Made by a program: the position numbers and the translations under genes. A stretch of DNA of 64,000 nt from Eshraghiella sp045129695 (GTDB lineage Bacteria; Bacillota; Clostridia; Lachnospirales; Lachnospiraceae). This document shows positions 16,783 through 25,051 of the stretch, piece after piece (within the stretch, counting starts at the first letter, position 1; each line of letters begins with the position of its first letter). The notes beneath the pieces were generated by a model. That model saw only the letters and a list, made by a program, of their open reading frames with translations. It did no database searches and was not told the DNA's origin. The stretch is from NCBI GenBank assembly GCA_045129695.1, contig JBGVJZ010000039.1, positions 45,563 through 109,562 of the forward strand, in the 5' to 3' direction.

Positions 16783-17455
16783 AATCCATAAACTCCTGTG
16801 TCTTCGACCAGTATTTTATGCCCCAGTTCTCAAAATTCCATTCATCCATATAGTTGTTGCATTCATAATCGATGTAATATATCAAATCATTCTGCACAAC
16901 AAAATTAGTTGGAAAATAATCAATATTAAGACCACACGCCTTTGCCTTTCCCGCCATCTCTCTAACCTGTTCAAGATAAATCTCTTTCATTTGGTCTAAT
17001 TTCACAAGCTCATATATGGTCGGACCCTCCACGTATTCTTTTAAAATTCTTTCATTGTCTATATCAATATCAAAAAGCTTCGGAATTCGGATTCCCGTAG
17101 CCTCCAGTCTGCTGTAGTCATTTTTCTCCGCTTCGATTTTGTTACCGAAGGTGTAATAGCTGCAAGGCTCGTGGTGAATCTGTTTGAGAACGTACTGTTT
17201 GCCATCCTTTTGGGCAAGATATGAATATCCTCCCTTGCCATGTCCCAGAAGTTTCACCACTTCATAGGCTGTTTCGTTAACACTCATAATGCAATGTGCG
17301 TCTTTGATTGATTTGGACATATTAATTTCGTACAGGTCATCAATACCTCGTACCCGGCAAGCCTCATCTGCATTTCCCAATTCTTTTGGAGAAATGTGTC
17401 TGTCGTAATGTGTTAAATTATCTATATCATTAGTTGTTGCTTTGCGTACTAACAT
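16760..17455 (-). CDS. Kinase-fold protein with a GNAT-like N-terminal remnant
   Basis: The 231-residue protein appears chimeric. Residues 1-27 (MLVRKATTNDIDNLTHYDRH and following) look like the first strand and helix of a GNAT acetyltransferase. From about residue 60 it is a protein-kinase-like fold: glycine loop LLGHGKGGYSYLA, the ATP-binding Lys in YVLKQIHH, a catalytic-loop equivalent GLNIDYFPTNF (Asp and Asn present) and a metal-binding DYE in place of DFG. The family is close to small RIO/aminoglycoside-kinase-like proteins of Firmicutes. The start has AGGAAAGG upstream. It sits 3 bases after a shortened membrane-protein gene, and both look affected by a past rearrangement. Substrate unknown. 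Confidence 0.75.
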   Translation of the reverse strand: MLVRKATTNDIDNLTHYDRHISPKELGNADEACRVRGIDDLYEINMSKSIKDAHCIMSVNETAYEVVKLLGHGKGGYSYLAQKDGKQYVLKQIHHEPCSYYTFGNKIEAEKNDYSRLEATGIRIPKLFDIDIDNERILKEYVEGPTIYELVKLDQMKEIYLEQVREMAGKAKACGLNIDYFPTNFVVQNDLIYYIDYECNNYMDEWNFENWGIKYWSKTQEFMDYEKQHSK

Positions 17456-17457
17456 TT

Positions 17458-17592
17458 TTATCCTTTCCTATGTTTCTCCCCGGTATAAAATCCAACCGTA
17501 TTTTTTTGATTAAGCTGATATACTCCGATTGTAATCATAACCAGTGCTACCATTGCAACAATCACAAGACCTATAATATTTTCTGCTGACAT
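17458..17592 (-). CDS. Small one-helix membrane protein, probably C-terminally shortened
   Basis: This 44-residue ORF encodes one hydrophobic helix (NIIGLVIVAMVALVMITIGVY) followed by QLNQKNTVGFYTGEKHRKG and a stop. The QKxxVGFYTGEK block resembles the middle of a longer family of small membrane proteins, of about 90-110 residues, in which a second hydrophobic segment normally follows. Here the frame ends directly after it, overlapping the ribosome-binding site of the kinase-fold gene. It has an AGGAAAAG site 11 bases before the ATG at 17592 and follows the ABC exporter genes by 22 bases. It could be functional or a remnant. Confidence 0.55.
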   Translation of the reverse strand: MSAENIIGLVIVAMVALVMITIGVYQLNQKNTVGFYTGEKHRKG

Positions 17593-17614
17593 AAAACGTG
17601 CTTTTCCTGTAAAG

Positions 17615-19354
17615 TTAAATTCTCTGACTGTTATACAGGGTTGCGTAGAATCCGCCTTTTGCCAGCAGTTCCTCGTGATTACCCTGTTCAATAATATTTC
17701 CGTCCTTCATAACCAGAATAATGTCTGCCGACTGAATTGTAGATAATCTGTGTGCAACAATAAAGCTTGTTCTGCCATTCATCATTCTTGCAAAGGCTTC
17801 CTGAATCTTCATCTCTGTTCGCGTATCAATTGATGAGGTAGCCTCGTCAAGAATTAACATTGGTGGCAGACAGAGCATAACTCTTGCTATACACAGAAGC
17901 TGTTTCTGTCCCTGTGACAGACTTCCTCCATCTTCTCCGATAACCGTATCATAGCCTTTTGGAAGACGCTTAATAAAACTATGTGCATGAGCCGCCTTGG
18001 CTGCCGCAATAATTTCCTCATCTGTTGCATCCGGCTTACCTGTTGTAATATTATCTCTGATAGTTCCTGATTTAAGCCATGTCTCCTGAAGCACCATTCC
18101 GTAGCTGTTACGAAGACTCTTACGGCTTACATTACGGATATCCTTGCCCTCAACAACAATCGCACCCGCATCAACATCATAAAATCTCATGAGAAGATTA
18201 ATTATTGTGGATTTACCACAGCCTGTGGGTCCTACTATTGCCACACGCTGTCCCGGTTCTACTTTAAGATTAAGATTTTTAATTAATTCAACACTCTTAT
18301 CATAAGAGAATGATACATTTTCAATCTCAATTCTCCCCTGTCCCTCATCTACAACAAGTTCATCCGCTGCGTCAGGTGAAAGTGGTTTCTCTTCTATCAA
18401 ATCAAGAATTCTGTCAGCACATGCAAGTGCATTCTGCAATTCCGTAACAACACCTGAAATCTCATTAAAAGGCTTGGTGTACTGCTGTGCATAGCTTAAG
18501 AAAGCAGACAGCTGTCCTACACTGAATGCGCCCTTTGTAGCGATAGAGGTAAAAGCACCGCTTAAACATACCAATGCATATACAACATTATTAACAAATC
18601 TTGTCGAAGGATTGGTTATTGATGAGAAAAAGGTTGCATCAAGAGAATATTTCTGTAGTTCCTTATTAATCATATCAAATTTCTCAAGTGCATCATCCTC
18701 ATGACTGTATGCCTGAACCACCTTCTGATTGCCAATCATTTCATCAATGAATGCAGTCTGCTTACCCCTTGTCTCAGACTGTTTATGAAACATTGTGTAT
18801 GTCTTCTTAGCAACAAAGCTTGCCACAAAAAATGATAATGGTGTAATAAGCACTACTACCAACGTTATTTTCCAATTAATCACAAGCATGAAAATAAGCG
18901 TACCGATAATAGTCATCACTCCGGTAAAAAACTGTGAAAAACCCATTAAAAGACCATCAGCAAACTGGTCAACATCAGCAATTACCTTATTCACAATCTC
19001 TCCGACAGGGTGCGAATCCGCATATTTTACAGGAAGCTTCTGCAGCTTATTAAAAGCGTCCTTACGAATATCCCTGATAACTGAATAGGTTATTTTGTTA
19101 TTACAGATATTCATAACCCACTGCAGAAGGGCAACTACTGCCATAGTTATGAGAATAATTGCAATTATCTGCATTATTCCCTTAAAATCCACATTGCTCT
19201 TCTCTATAATTTTATCAATGGCATTACCTTGAAGAATAGGTATATATAACTGTCCTGCAACTGTTACAAGTGCAACAACAATTGACACCACCATATAAAA
19301 AGTATACTTAGATAAATATTTTAAAACTCTGATAATTGTGGAGGTTTTCTTCAT
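17615..19354 (-). CDS. ABC exporter, fused permease/ATPase, subunit 2
   Basis: The 579-residue half-transporter has six N-terminal helices (exporter type I fold) and a C-terminal ATPase. The ATPase shows Walker A GPTGCGKST (about 370), Q-loop VLQETWLKSG, signature LSQGQKQLL (Q in place of G at position four), Walker B MLILDEATSS with catalytic Glu, and switch His in VAHRLS. It forms a heterodimer with the product of the adjacent gene: the upstream stop and this start share one base (TAATG). Such MdlB/LmrD-like exporters pump lipids, peptides or drugs. GGAGG lies eight bases before the ATG. Confidence 0.95.
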   Translation of the reverse strand: MKKTSTIIRVLKYLSKYTFYMVVSIVVALVTVAGQLYIPILQGNAIDKIIEKSNVDFKGIMQIIAIILITMAVVALLQWVMNICNNKITYSVIRDIRKDAFNKLQKLPVKYADSHPVGEIVNKVIADVDQFADGLLMGFSQFFTGVMTIIGTLIFMLVINWKITLVVVLITPLSFFVASFVAKKTYTMFHKQSETRGKQTAFIDEMIGNQKVVQAYSHEDDALEKFDMINKELQKYSLDATFFSSITNPSTRFVNNVVYALVCLSGAFTSIATKGAFSVGQLSAFLSYAQQYTKPFNEISGVVTELQNALACADRILDLIEEKPLSPDAADELVVDEGQGRIEIENVSFSYDKSVELIKNLNLKVEPGQRVAIVGPTGCGKSTIINLLMRFYDVDAGAIVVEGKDIRNVSRKSLRNSYGMVLQETWLKSGTIRDNITTGKPDATDEEIIAAAKAAHAHSFIKRLPKGYDTVIGEDGGSLSQGQKQLLCIARVMLCLPPMLILDEATSSIDTRTEMKIQEAFARMMNGRTSFIVAHRLSTIQSADIILVMKDGNIIEQGNHEELLAKGGFYATLYNSQRI

Positions 19355-21084
19355 TACTGTACACCTCCTGCCGATTTATTACTGTCCGTATTGTAAATTT
19401 CCTGGTAGATAACGCAGTTTGCAAGAAGCTCGTCATGTGTACCTATTCCCGCAACTTCCCCATCCTCAAGAACTATTATTTTATCTGCATGGCGAAGTGA
19501 TGCCGTACGCTGTGATACAATAAATGTAGTCATATCTTCATCAAGCTCCTGAATTGCCTTACGAAGCTTGGCATCCGTTACATAATCAAGTGCTGAAGCA
19601 CTGTCATCTAGAATAAGAATCTTTGGCTGTTTCACAAGAGCTCGTGCAATGGTAAGTCTCTGTCTCTGTCCACCGGAAAGATTTCTTCCACCCTGAGCAA
19701 TAACAAAATCCAAATTCCCTGCCTTATCCATTACAAATTCCTCTGCCTGTGCATTACGAATTGCCGACATAATCTCATCATCCGAAGCGTCTTCCTTACC
19801 CCATCTCATATTATCCCTGATACTTCCGTTAAAAAGGACTGCTTTCTGCATTACAATTCCTACCATCTCACGCAAATCCTCTTTGGTATAATCCTTAACA
19901 TTAACACCATTTACTTTTACCTCACCGTTAGTAGCATCATAAAATCTCGGAATCATATTAACCAGAGAAGATTTACCGGAGCCCGTGCCTCCTATTATAC
20001 CGATTGTCTCACCCTTTCTGACTTTAAAATCAATATTGGATAAAGACTCTGCACCTGCATTTCTATAGGTAAGTGATACATTATTAAATTCAACGGCATA
20101 TTCCGAAACAGCAGTCTGGCTCTGAGCCGGAAAATACATATCAGACTCCGTCTCAAATACCTCCTGGATTCTGTTGGCAGAAGCAAGTGCCTTGGTAATC
20201 TGAATAATAAGACTCGCAAGCTTAACCAATTCAACAAGAATCTGTGACATATAGTTAACCAGTGCAACAATATCACCCTGTTCAAGAGTACCATTATCAA
20301 CCTGAATTGCTCCTGTATATATCAGTACAACTGTCGCAACATTTACAACCACAAATGTAATCGGATTCATAAGTGCCGAGATTTTACCTGCAAACAGCTG
20401 AATCTTAGTTAATTCAAGATTTCCTTCATTAAAAGTATCAATTTCACTCTGCTGCCTGTTGAAGGCTCTTACAACTCTTGTTCCCGTAAGATTTTCCCTT
20501 GTTACTTTGAGAATTCTGTCAAGCCCTGCCTGCACTTTTTTGTACAGAGGGATTGACACAAGCATAATTGCAAATACAACAACCGCAAGCAAAGGTATGG
20601 CAACACAGAATATCAGTGCACATTTAACATCAATCGTAAATGCCATTATCATTGCACCAAACACAATAAATGGTGAACGCAGAAAAAGTCTAAGTACCAT
20701 ATTAACGCAGCCCTGAACCGAATTAACATCACTTGTCATTCGTGTAATCAGTCCCGCTGTTCCCATCTCATCAATCTCTGAAAATGAGAAGCCCTGAATA
20801 TGCTTAAACAATGAATATCTAAGCTCTGTTGCAAATCCGGTAGCAGCCTTTGCTGCAAAATATTGTGCAGTAAGCGAACAGGCAAGTCCCACTACGCCCA
20901 AAAGCACCAAAATAAGGACCCTTGTTATTACATAATTCTTATCCCCGGCAGCAATGCCTGTCTTGATAATATCTGCCACCACAAGTGGCACTATTAACTC
21001 AAAGGTTGCCTCCAATAATTTGAACAAAGGTCCCAAAATAGATTCTTTAATGTAATTCTTAAGGTATACCAATAATTTCTTCAC
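19354..21084 (-). CDS. ABC exporter, fused permease/ATPase, subunit 1
   Basis: The 576-residue half-transporter is the partner of the next gene. It has six membrane helices and an ATPase with Walker A GGTGSGKSS, Q-loop VMQKAVLFNG, signature LSGGQRQRL, Walker B ILILDDSASALD and FIVSQRTASLRHAD. The residue after Walker B is Asp instead of the catalytic Glu, and the switch His is replaced by Gln (SQR). Its own ATP site is therefore probably degenerate, as in other heterodimeric exporters with one catalytic and one non-canonical site. The start is GTG with AGGAT upstream. It is the second gene of the operon after the cytidylate-kinase-like gene. Confidence 0.95.
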   Translation of the reverse strand: MKKLLVYLKNYIKESILGPLFKLLEATFELIVPLVVADIIKTGIAAGDKNYVITRVLILVLLGVVGLACSLTAQYFAAKAATGFATELRYSLFKHIQGFSFSEIDEMGTAGLITRMTSDVNSVQGCVNMVLRLFLRSPFIVFGAMIMAFTIDVKCALIFCVAIPLLAVVVFAIMLVSIPLYKKVQAGLDRILKVTRENLTGTRVVRAFNRQQSEIDTFNEGNLELTKIQLFAGKISALMNPITFVVVNVATVVLIYTGAIQVDNGTLEQGDIVALVNYMSQILVELVKLASLIIQITKALASANRIQEVFETESDMYFPAQSQTAVSEYAVEFNNVSLTYRNAGAESLSNIDFKVRKGETIGIIGGTGSGKSSLVNMIPRFYDATNGEVKVNGVNVKDYTKEDLREMVGIVMQKAVLFNGSIRDNMRWGKEDASDDEIMSAIRNAQAEEFVMDKAGNLDFVIAQGGRNLSGGQRQRLTIARALVKQPKILILDDSASALDYVTDAKLRKAIQELDEDMTTFIVSQRTASLRHADKIIVLEDGEVAGIGTHDELLANCVIYQEIYNTDSNKSAGGVQ

Positions 21085-21093
21085 AATACAATC

Positions 21094-21720
21094 CTACTCT
21101 TCACCAAATCTTTTTGTAATATAACTAAGGATTATATCAACACATTCTTCATAAGTAAATACCCCTGTATTAAGACACAGGTCATAATTATATGGATTCT
21201 CCCACTCTCTTCCAGTATGGTATTTATAAAATTCTCTGCGGTACTTATCCGTTTTAACTATGTACTGCTCTGCTTTGGCAGCATCAAATCCGGTTAATTC
21301 CATCTCACGCTTAATTCTCTGCTCCATTGGTGCATGAAGAAATACGGTTATCAGTCTGTCATTATCTTTAAGAATGAAATCAGCAGCTCTTCCGATACAG
21401 ATTAAAGACTCATTAGCCGCAAGTTCTTTAAGAACTTTAGCCTGATAATTAAAAAGATTCTCGTTAGATGTAAAATCATCACTGTCAGGTCCTATTAACT
21501 CACCCTTATACACCTTACGTGAAACCTTATACAGAAGACTCTGTTTCATGTGTTCATCAGCCTTGGCAAAAAGCTCCTCATTAATACCGCTGTCATCGGA
21601 TGCCAGTCTCAGAAGATTTCTGTCATATACATTAATACCAAGTCTCTCACCCAATATCTTACTAATACTTGTAGCCCCGCTTCCACAAGTTCGGGTAATT
21701 GCAATTGCAAAATTTTCCAT
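21094..21720 (-). CDS. Cytidylate kinase-like family protein
   Basis: The 208-residue protein belongs to the cytidylate-kinase-like (AAA_26) P-loop family. It opens with FAIAITRTCGSGATSISKILGERLGI, in which the nucleotide loop is TCGSGATS instead of the canonical GxxGxGKS/T. It continues with VYDRNLLRLASDDSGI and ends YDLCLNTGVFTYEECVDIILSYI. The family is widespread in clostridia with unknown physiological substrate; it is distinct from true Cmk. ATG 21720 has GTGAGG just upstream; the earlier in-frame GTG is part of that site. It is the first gene of the exporter operon, preceded by an extended -10-like TGTTATAAT on the minus strand. Confidence 0.85.
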   Translation of the reverse strand: MENFAIAITRTCGSGATSISKILGERLGINVYDRNLLRLASDDSGINEELFAKADEHMKQSLLYKVSRKVYKGELIGPDSDDFTSNENLFNYQAKVLKELAANESLICIGRAADFILKDNDRLITVFLHAPMEQRIKREMELTGFDAAKAEQYIVKTDKYRREFYKYHTGREWENPYNYDLCLNTGVFTYEECVDIILSYITKRFGEE

Positions 21721-21864
21721 AAGCCTCACTCCGTTCGTTTAGAATTATAAATATTATAACACAAAAATATGGAAAATAAAATTATATTGATTTATTATAT
21801 ATCTTTTTATTGTGAGAGTTTTTCATGTTTTATGCGAATAAGAAGTATAAAGGAGGATATGCTT

Positions 21865-23058
21865 ATGAAAAAAATTTTATCATTATTTATTATCATTGTT
21901 ATGTTGTTTACAATTACAGCCTGCAACGCATCCACTAAAAAAGACGGGGTTTTAGACTATGTCAGTGGCATTAATAAAATAGAAGCCGATTGTGGCATAC
22001 CGGAAGAAGATCCTGCAAATGAACCGGGATTTAGTGCCGGCACGCTCACTGCCGGCACGCTCACTGCCGGTGAATGGAAGGACGCTGATGATTTAAATTT
22101 CTGGACAAAATTGTTAAACCGCAATGACTGGTATGAATTAATGAAGAACCGTAATCTATATACCAACAAGATTGTTACCGCATATATACATGATGAAGAA
22201 GGTAATCCCTGCTTCAATGTTGAAACACAGCTTATTAATACCGACGGAGAGACCGTATATACCGCCCGTACGGACATAAACGGCAAGGCTTATATGCTGT
22301 ACAATCTTAATAATACTGACGAAAAGGCAACATCAGTATTAGTTAATAATCAGAATTTTGTATTAGAGAATAAGTCTGAATTAGACATTTCCATTGAAAG
22401 TACAAAAATGGATGTTACAGAATTGGACTTAATGCTTATGATTGACACAACCGGTTCTATGAGTGATGAGTTAAGTTATCTTCAGGAAGAACTGGAGGAT
22501 GTTGTAAAAAGGGTTGCTGATGAAGATAAAGCACTTTCCATTAATGTCAGTGTTAATTTCTACCGGGATGAGACGGACGACTATGTAGTACTGAGTTATG
22601 ATTTTAACACAGATATAGCTCAAAGTCTTCAGCAATTAAAGTCACAAAATGCGGATGGTGGCGGAGACTATCCTGAAGCAGTACATGAAGCACTGAATAA
22701 CGTCATTAATGAACATCAGTGGCGTAATAATGCAGTAAAGCTGTGCTTTCTCGTACTTGATGCACCACCTCACAGCGAAGCAGAAATTTCAGGAATAAAT
22801 GCACAAATTCAAAACTATATACAGGAAGCAGCCAGTGAAGGTATTCGTATTATACCTGTTGCTTCTTCCGGCGTTGATACAGAAACAGAATTTCTTCTGC
22901 GCAGTTTTGCATTAATGACAGGAGGTACTTATGTATTCTTAACTGACCATTCAGGAGTTGGTGATTCACATTTAGAACCCACAGTCGGTCAATATTCAGT
23001 GGAAGCTCTGAACGAACTGATGATTCGGGTGATTTTGGAATATTGCGGATTGGAGTAA
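21865..23058 (+). CDS. von Willebrand factor A domain lipoprotein
   Basis: The 397-residue protein starts with a lipoprotein signal (KKILSLFIIIVMLFTITAC; lipid-modified Cys at about residue 19). A short repeat AGTLTAGTLTAGEW follows at about 58-71. There is a carboxypeptidase-regulatory-like beta domain (KIVTAYIHDEEGNPCFNVETQL, about 98-170) and a vWA domain with an intact MIDAS motif (MLMIDTTGSMSDE, about residue 190). The tail includes GGDYPEAVHEAL and FLVLDAPPHSE. vWA domains bind ligands through a metal ion; here the protein would be on the outer face of the membrane. ATG 21865 is favoured because GGAGG is eight bases upstream; an in-frame ATG six bases earlier is too close to it. Confidence 0.88.
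   Translation: MKKILSLFIIIVMLFTITACNASTKKDGVLDYVSGINKIEADCGIPEEDPANEPGFSAGTLTAGTLTAGEWKDADDLNFWTKLLNRNDWYELMKNRNLYTNKIVTAYIHDEEGNPCFNVETQLINTDGETVYTARTDINGKAYMLYNLNNTDEKATSVLVNNQNFVLENKSELDISIESTKMDVTELDLMLMIDTTGSMSDELSYLQEELEDVVKRVADEDKALSINVSVNFYRDETDDYVVLSYDFNTDIAQSLQQLKSQNADGGGDYPEAVHEALNNVINEHQWRNNAVKLCFLVLDAPPHSEAEISGINAQIQNYIQEAASEGIRIIPVASSGVDTETEFLLRSFALMTGGTYVFLTDHSGVGDSHLEPTVGQYSVEALNELMIRVILEYCGLE
22042..22074 (+). repeat. 15-bp tandem repeat inside the vWA lipoprotein gene
   Basis: The unit GCCGGCACGCTCACT occurs twice in a row and a partial third copy follows, encoding AGTLT repeats between the lipid anchor and the first domain. It is more GC-rich than its surroundings and may vary in copy number. 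Confidence 0.8.
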
Positions 23059-23065
23059 AACCATA

Positions 23066-23094
23066 TTGACATTTCCTTTGCGTCATTGTATTAT
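23066..23094 (+). promoter_or_regulatory. Strong candidate promoter for degV
   Basis: TTGACA (23066-23071, perfect) and TATTAT (23089-23094, five of six) are separated by exactly 17 bases. Transcription would begin near 23101, leaving about 170 bases of leader before degV. Confidence 0.8.
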
Positions 23095-23152
23095 GCTAAC
23101 TGTCAATAAATTCGTTTTGTTAATTTATCGTAGTGAACAGCGAAATATTTCC

Positions 23153-23266
23153 ATGATTGTTAATCGAATAGTTGAGAGACTAGGCATTGAACGCTCATAT
23201 GAACCCATATCAATTTTCAATGATATTGCTTCTGAAATATCCCTTATCAATGACGAAATGAAATAA
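23153..23266 (+). CDS. Possible 37-residue upstream ORF ahead of degV
   Basis: Within the degV leader, an ATG at 23153 opens a 37-codon frame (MIVNRIVERLGIER... ending ISLINDEMK) that stops five bases before the degV ATG. degV itself has no clear ribosome-binding site, so translation could depend on ribosomes finishing this ORF. The ORF has no recognisable site of its own either. It may be a leader peptide or chance. Confidence 0.3.
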   Translation: MIVNRIVERLGIERSYEPISIFNDIASEISLINDEMK

Positions 23267-23271
23267 TAATT

Positions 23272-24114
23272 ATGGCAGTTAAAATTTTATGCGATTCTTC
23301 AGCTGATTTATCAATTGAAGAAATTAATACAATGAAGCTTTTATATGTCCCAATTCCGGTAATGTTCGGAGATGAAACATACATTGAGGGTACCAATATA
23401 CCCAGGGATGAATATTATGATATGTTGGAGAACAATCCTCTTTTTCCGACTGCATCACAGCCATCACCGGCAAGCTTTATTGATTATTTTGAAGAGGCTA
23501 AGGAAAATGGTGACGAAATAGTTGCAATCCTTATTCCGGAAGCACTCAGCGGAACCATACAGAATGCAAATCTCGCAAAAACAATGGCAGGATATGACAG
23601 CATTCATATTGTAGACTGCTATAATATAGCTGCTGCTCTGCGAATTCTTATTGAAACAGCAGTTAAATTAAGAGATGAAGGAAAAAGTGCACATGAAATT
23701 GAAGCTATACTTCTGAATTTAAGAGACCGAACCAAGGTATATGCTGCACTTGACACTCTTGAGAATCTGTATCGAGGGGGAAGACTTACCAAAGCTGCTG
23801 CCGGAATCGGTGAGTTTGCCAATTTAAAACCTGTTGTTACCCTCGAAAAAGGAAAAGTTGTTGTATGCTACAAGGCATTGGGCAAAAATAAAGCCTGCTC
23901 ACACATTATTAAGCATTATGCTGAGTTAGATATTGATACGGATTATCCATTATATTTTTTATATGCCAAAGACGATTCAAATACAGAAATGTTAAGAACT
24001 AAAATGGTTGCTGCCGGCTTCGACGCTGCAGACAGTCCATCTTATAATCTGGGTCCGGTTTTGGGAACCCATGTAGGCGTAGGCGTATTTGGAATTGCAT
24101 ATGTAACACGTTAA
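23272..24114 (+). CDS. DegV family fatty-acid-binding protein
   Basis: The 280-residue protein matches the DegV family, which binds long-chain fatty acids and in several Firmicutes acts as the FakB subunit of fatty acid kinase. Family features visible are VKILCDSSADLS at the N-terminus, TASQPSPASFIDYFEE (ligand-site TSQPS-like motif) at about 60-75, SGTIQNANLA at about 96, LENLYRGGRLTKAAAGIG at about 163 and the closing GPVLGTHVGVGVFGIAYV. A strong promoter lies 180 bases upstream and a terminator follows at once, so it is a single-gene unit. No fakA-like gene is present nearby. Confidence 0.93.
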   Translation: MAVKILCDSSADLSIEEINTMKLLYVPIPVMFGDETYIEGTNIPRDEYYDMLENNPLFPTASQPSPASFIDYFEEAKENGDEIVAILIPEALSGTIQNANLAKTMAGYDSIHIVDCYNIAAALRILIETAVKLRDEGKSAHEIEAILLNLRDRTKVYAALDTLENLYRGGRLTKAAAGIGEFANLKPVVTLEKGKVVVCYKALGKNKACSHIIKHYAELDIDTDYPLYFLYAKDDSNTEMLRTKMVAAGFDAADSPSYNLGPVLGTHVGVGVFGIAYVTR

Positions 24115-24117
24115 CAG

Positions 24118-24147
24118 AAAAAGTCGGGCTCACCTACCCGACTTTTT
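24118..24147. terminator. Bidirectional terminator between degV and the EamA gene
   Basis: A perfect 11-bp stem (AAAAAGTCGGG/CCCGACTTTTT) with an 8-base loop lies between the convergent genes. The EamA stop codon falls inside it. Confidence 0.9.
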
Positions 24148-25032
24148 ATTTTGTCTTTTTTCAAATAACGGCATTTCACTGACAAGTGTTGCACCAAGCA
24201 CCAATACTGCTCCGCAAATTTCCGCTGTACCGATTTTCTCTCTAAGAATTACGGCAGACAGAATTATTGCAACCACAGGGTCTATATAACTGAAAAGTGC
24301 TATTGTCTGTGCCTTCACATTACCCATGGAACCGAAATAAAGTGCATAAGCAACACCCGTATGCAATATTCCCATCAACACAAGCATAATTATACCAACA
24401 AATTCAAGCTTTACTATTACAATATTTTCTGTCAAAACAACGTATGGAATAACCGTGACTGTTGCCGTTCCAAGCTGCATTATCGTTTTATCGTAAGCAT
24501 TTATATCTTTAATTTTCTTATTAATCAATACAACTGATGCATATATAACTGCTGCCCCCAGCCCTAACAGCACACCTCTAATTTCTCCAAAGGAAATTTC
24601 TGTCATTCCTGTTACACCGGATACTAATATCATACCTCCCAAAGAAGCTATAATGCATACAACTTTTTTGGCAGAAAGCTTTTCTCCCAAAAATAACGGC
24701 GATGCAAGCATGACAAATACCGGCTCCATATAATAACAGATTGTTGCGGTAGCAACCGAAGTATATTTATATGCTTCAAACAATAAAATCCAGTTAATCG
24801 CTATAAGTGCACCTGAAAAAATTAACAAAATCAGATTCTTCTTAATTGCTGCAAAGGATATTTTCTTTCGACTGATTAATACAGCCAGAATAAGAAATAT
24901 AGTTCCTATACAGCCTCTTACAAATGCAATTATTCCCGAGGACAGAGGAATATATTTTCTGAAAATTCCTATTGTTCCCCAGATAGTCATTGCAAGTATC
25001 AGCGTTATTTTTGATTTATCTTCCTGCTTCAT
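24130..25032 (-). CDS. DMT superfamily (EamA) transporter
   Basis: The 300-residue protein has ten hydrophobic segments in two EamA repeats. The first opens ILAMTIWGTIGIFRKYIPLSSGIIAFVRGCIG and holds CYYMEPVFVMLASPLFLGEKLS; the second ends with FSYIDPVVAIILSAVILREKIG. The paired P-x-x-x-x-L/I-x-x-x-x-x-x-E-x-hydrophobic motifs are typical of EamA drug/metabolite exporters. The substrate is unknown. The deacetylase gene lies upstream in the same direction with a 19-base gap, so the two could be cotranscribed. Confidence 0.93.
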   Translation of the reverse strand: MKQEDKSKITLILAMTIWGTIGIFRKYIPLSSGIIAFVRGCIGTIFLILAVLISRKKISFAAIKKNLILLIFSGALIAINWILLFEAYKYTSVATATICYYMEPVFVMLASPLFLGEKLSAKKVVCIIASLGGMILVSGVTGMTEISFGEIRGVLLGLGAAVIYASVVLINKKIKDINAYDKTIMQLGTATVTVIPYVVLTENIVIVKLEFVGIIMLVLMGILHTGVAYALYFGSMGNVKAQTIALFSYIDPVVAIILSAVILREKIGTAEICGAVLVLGATLVSEMPLFEKRQNKKSGR

Positions 25033-25051
25033 TTGTATATACTCCGTTTTA

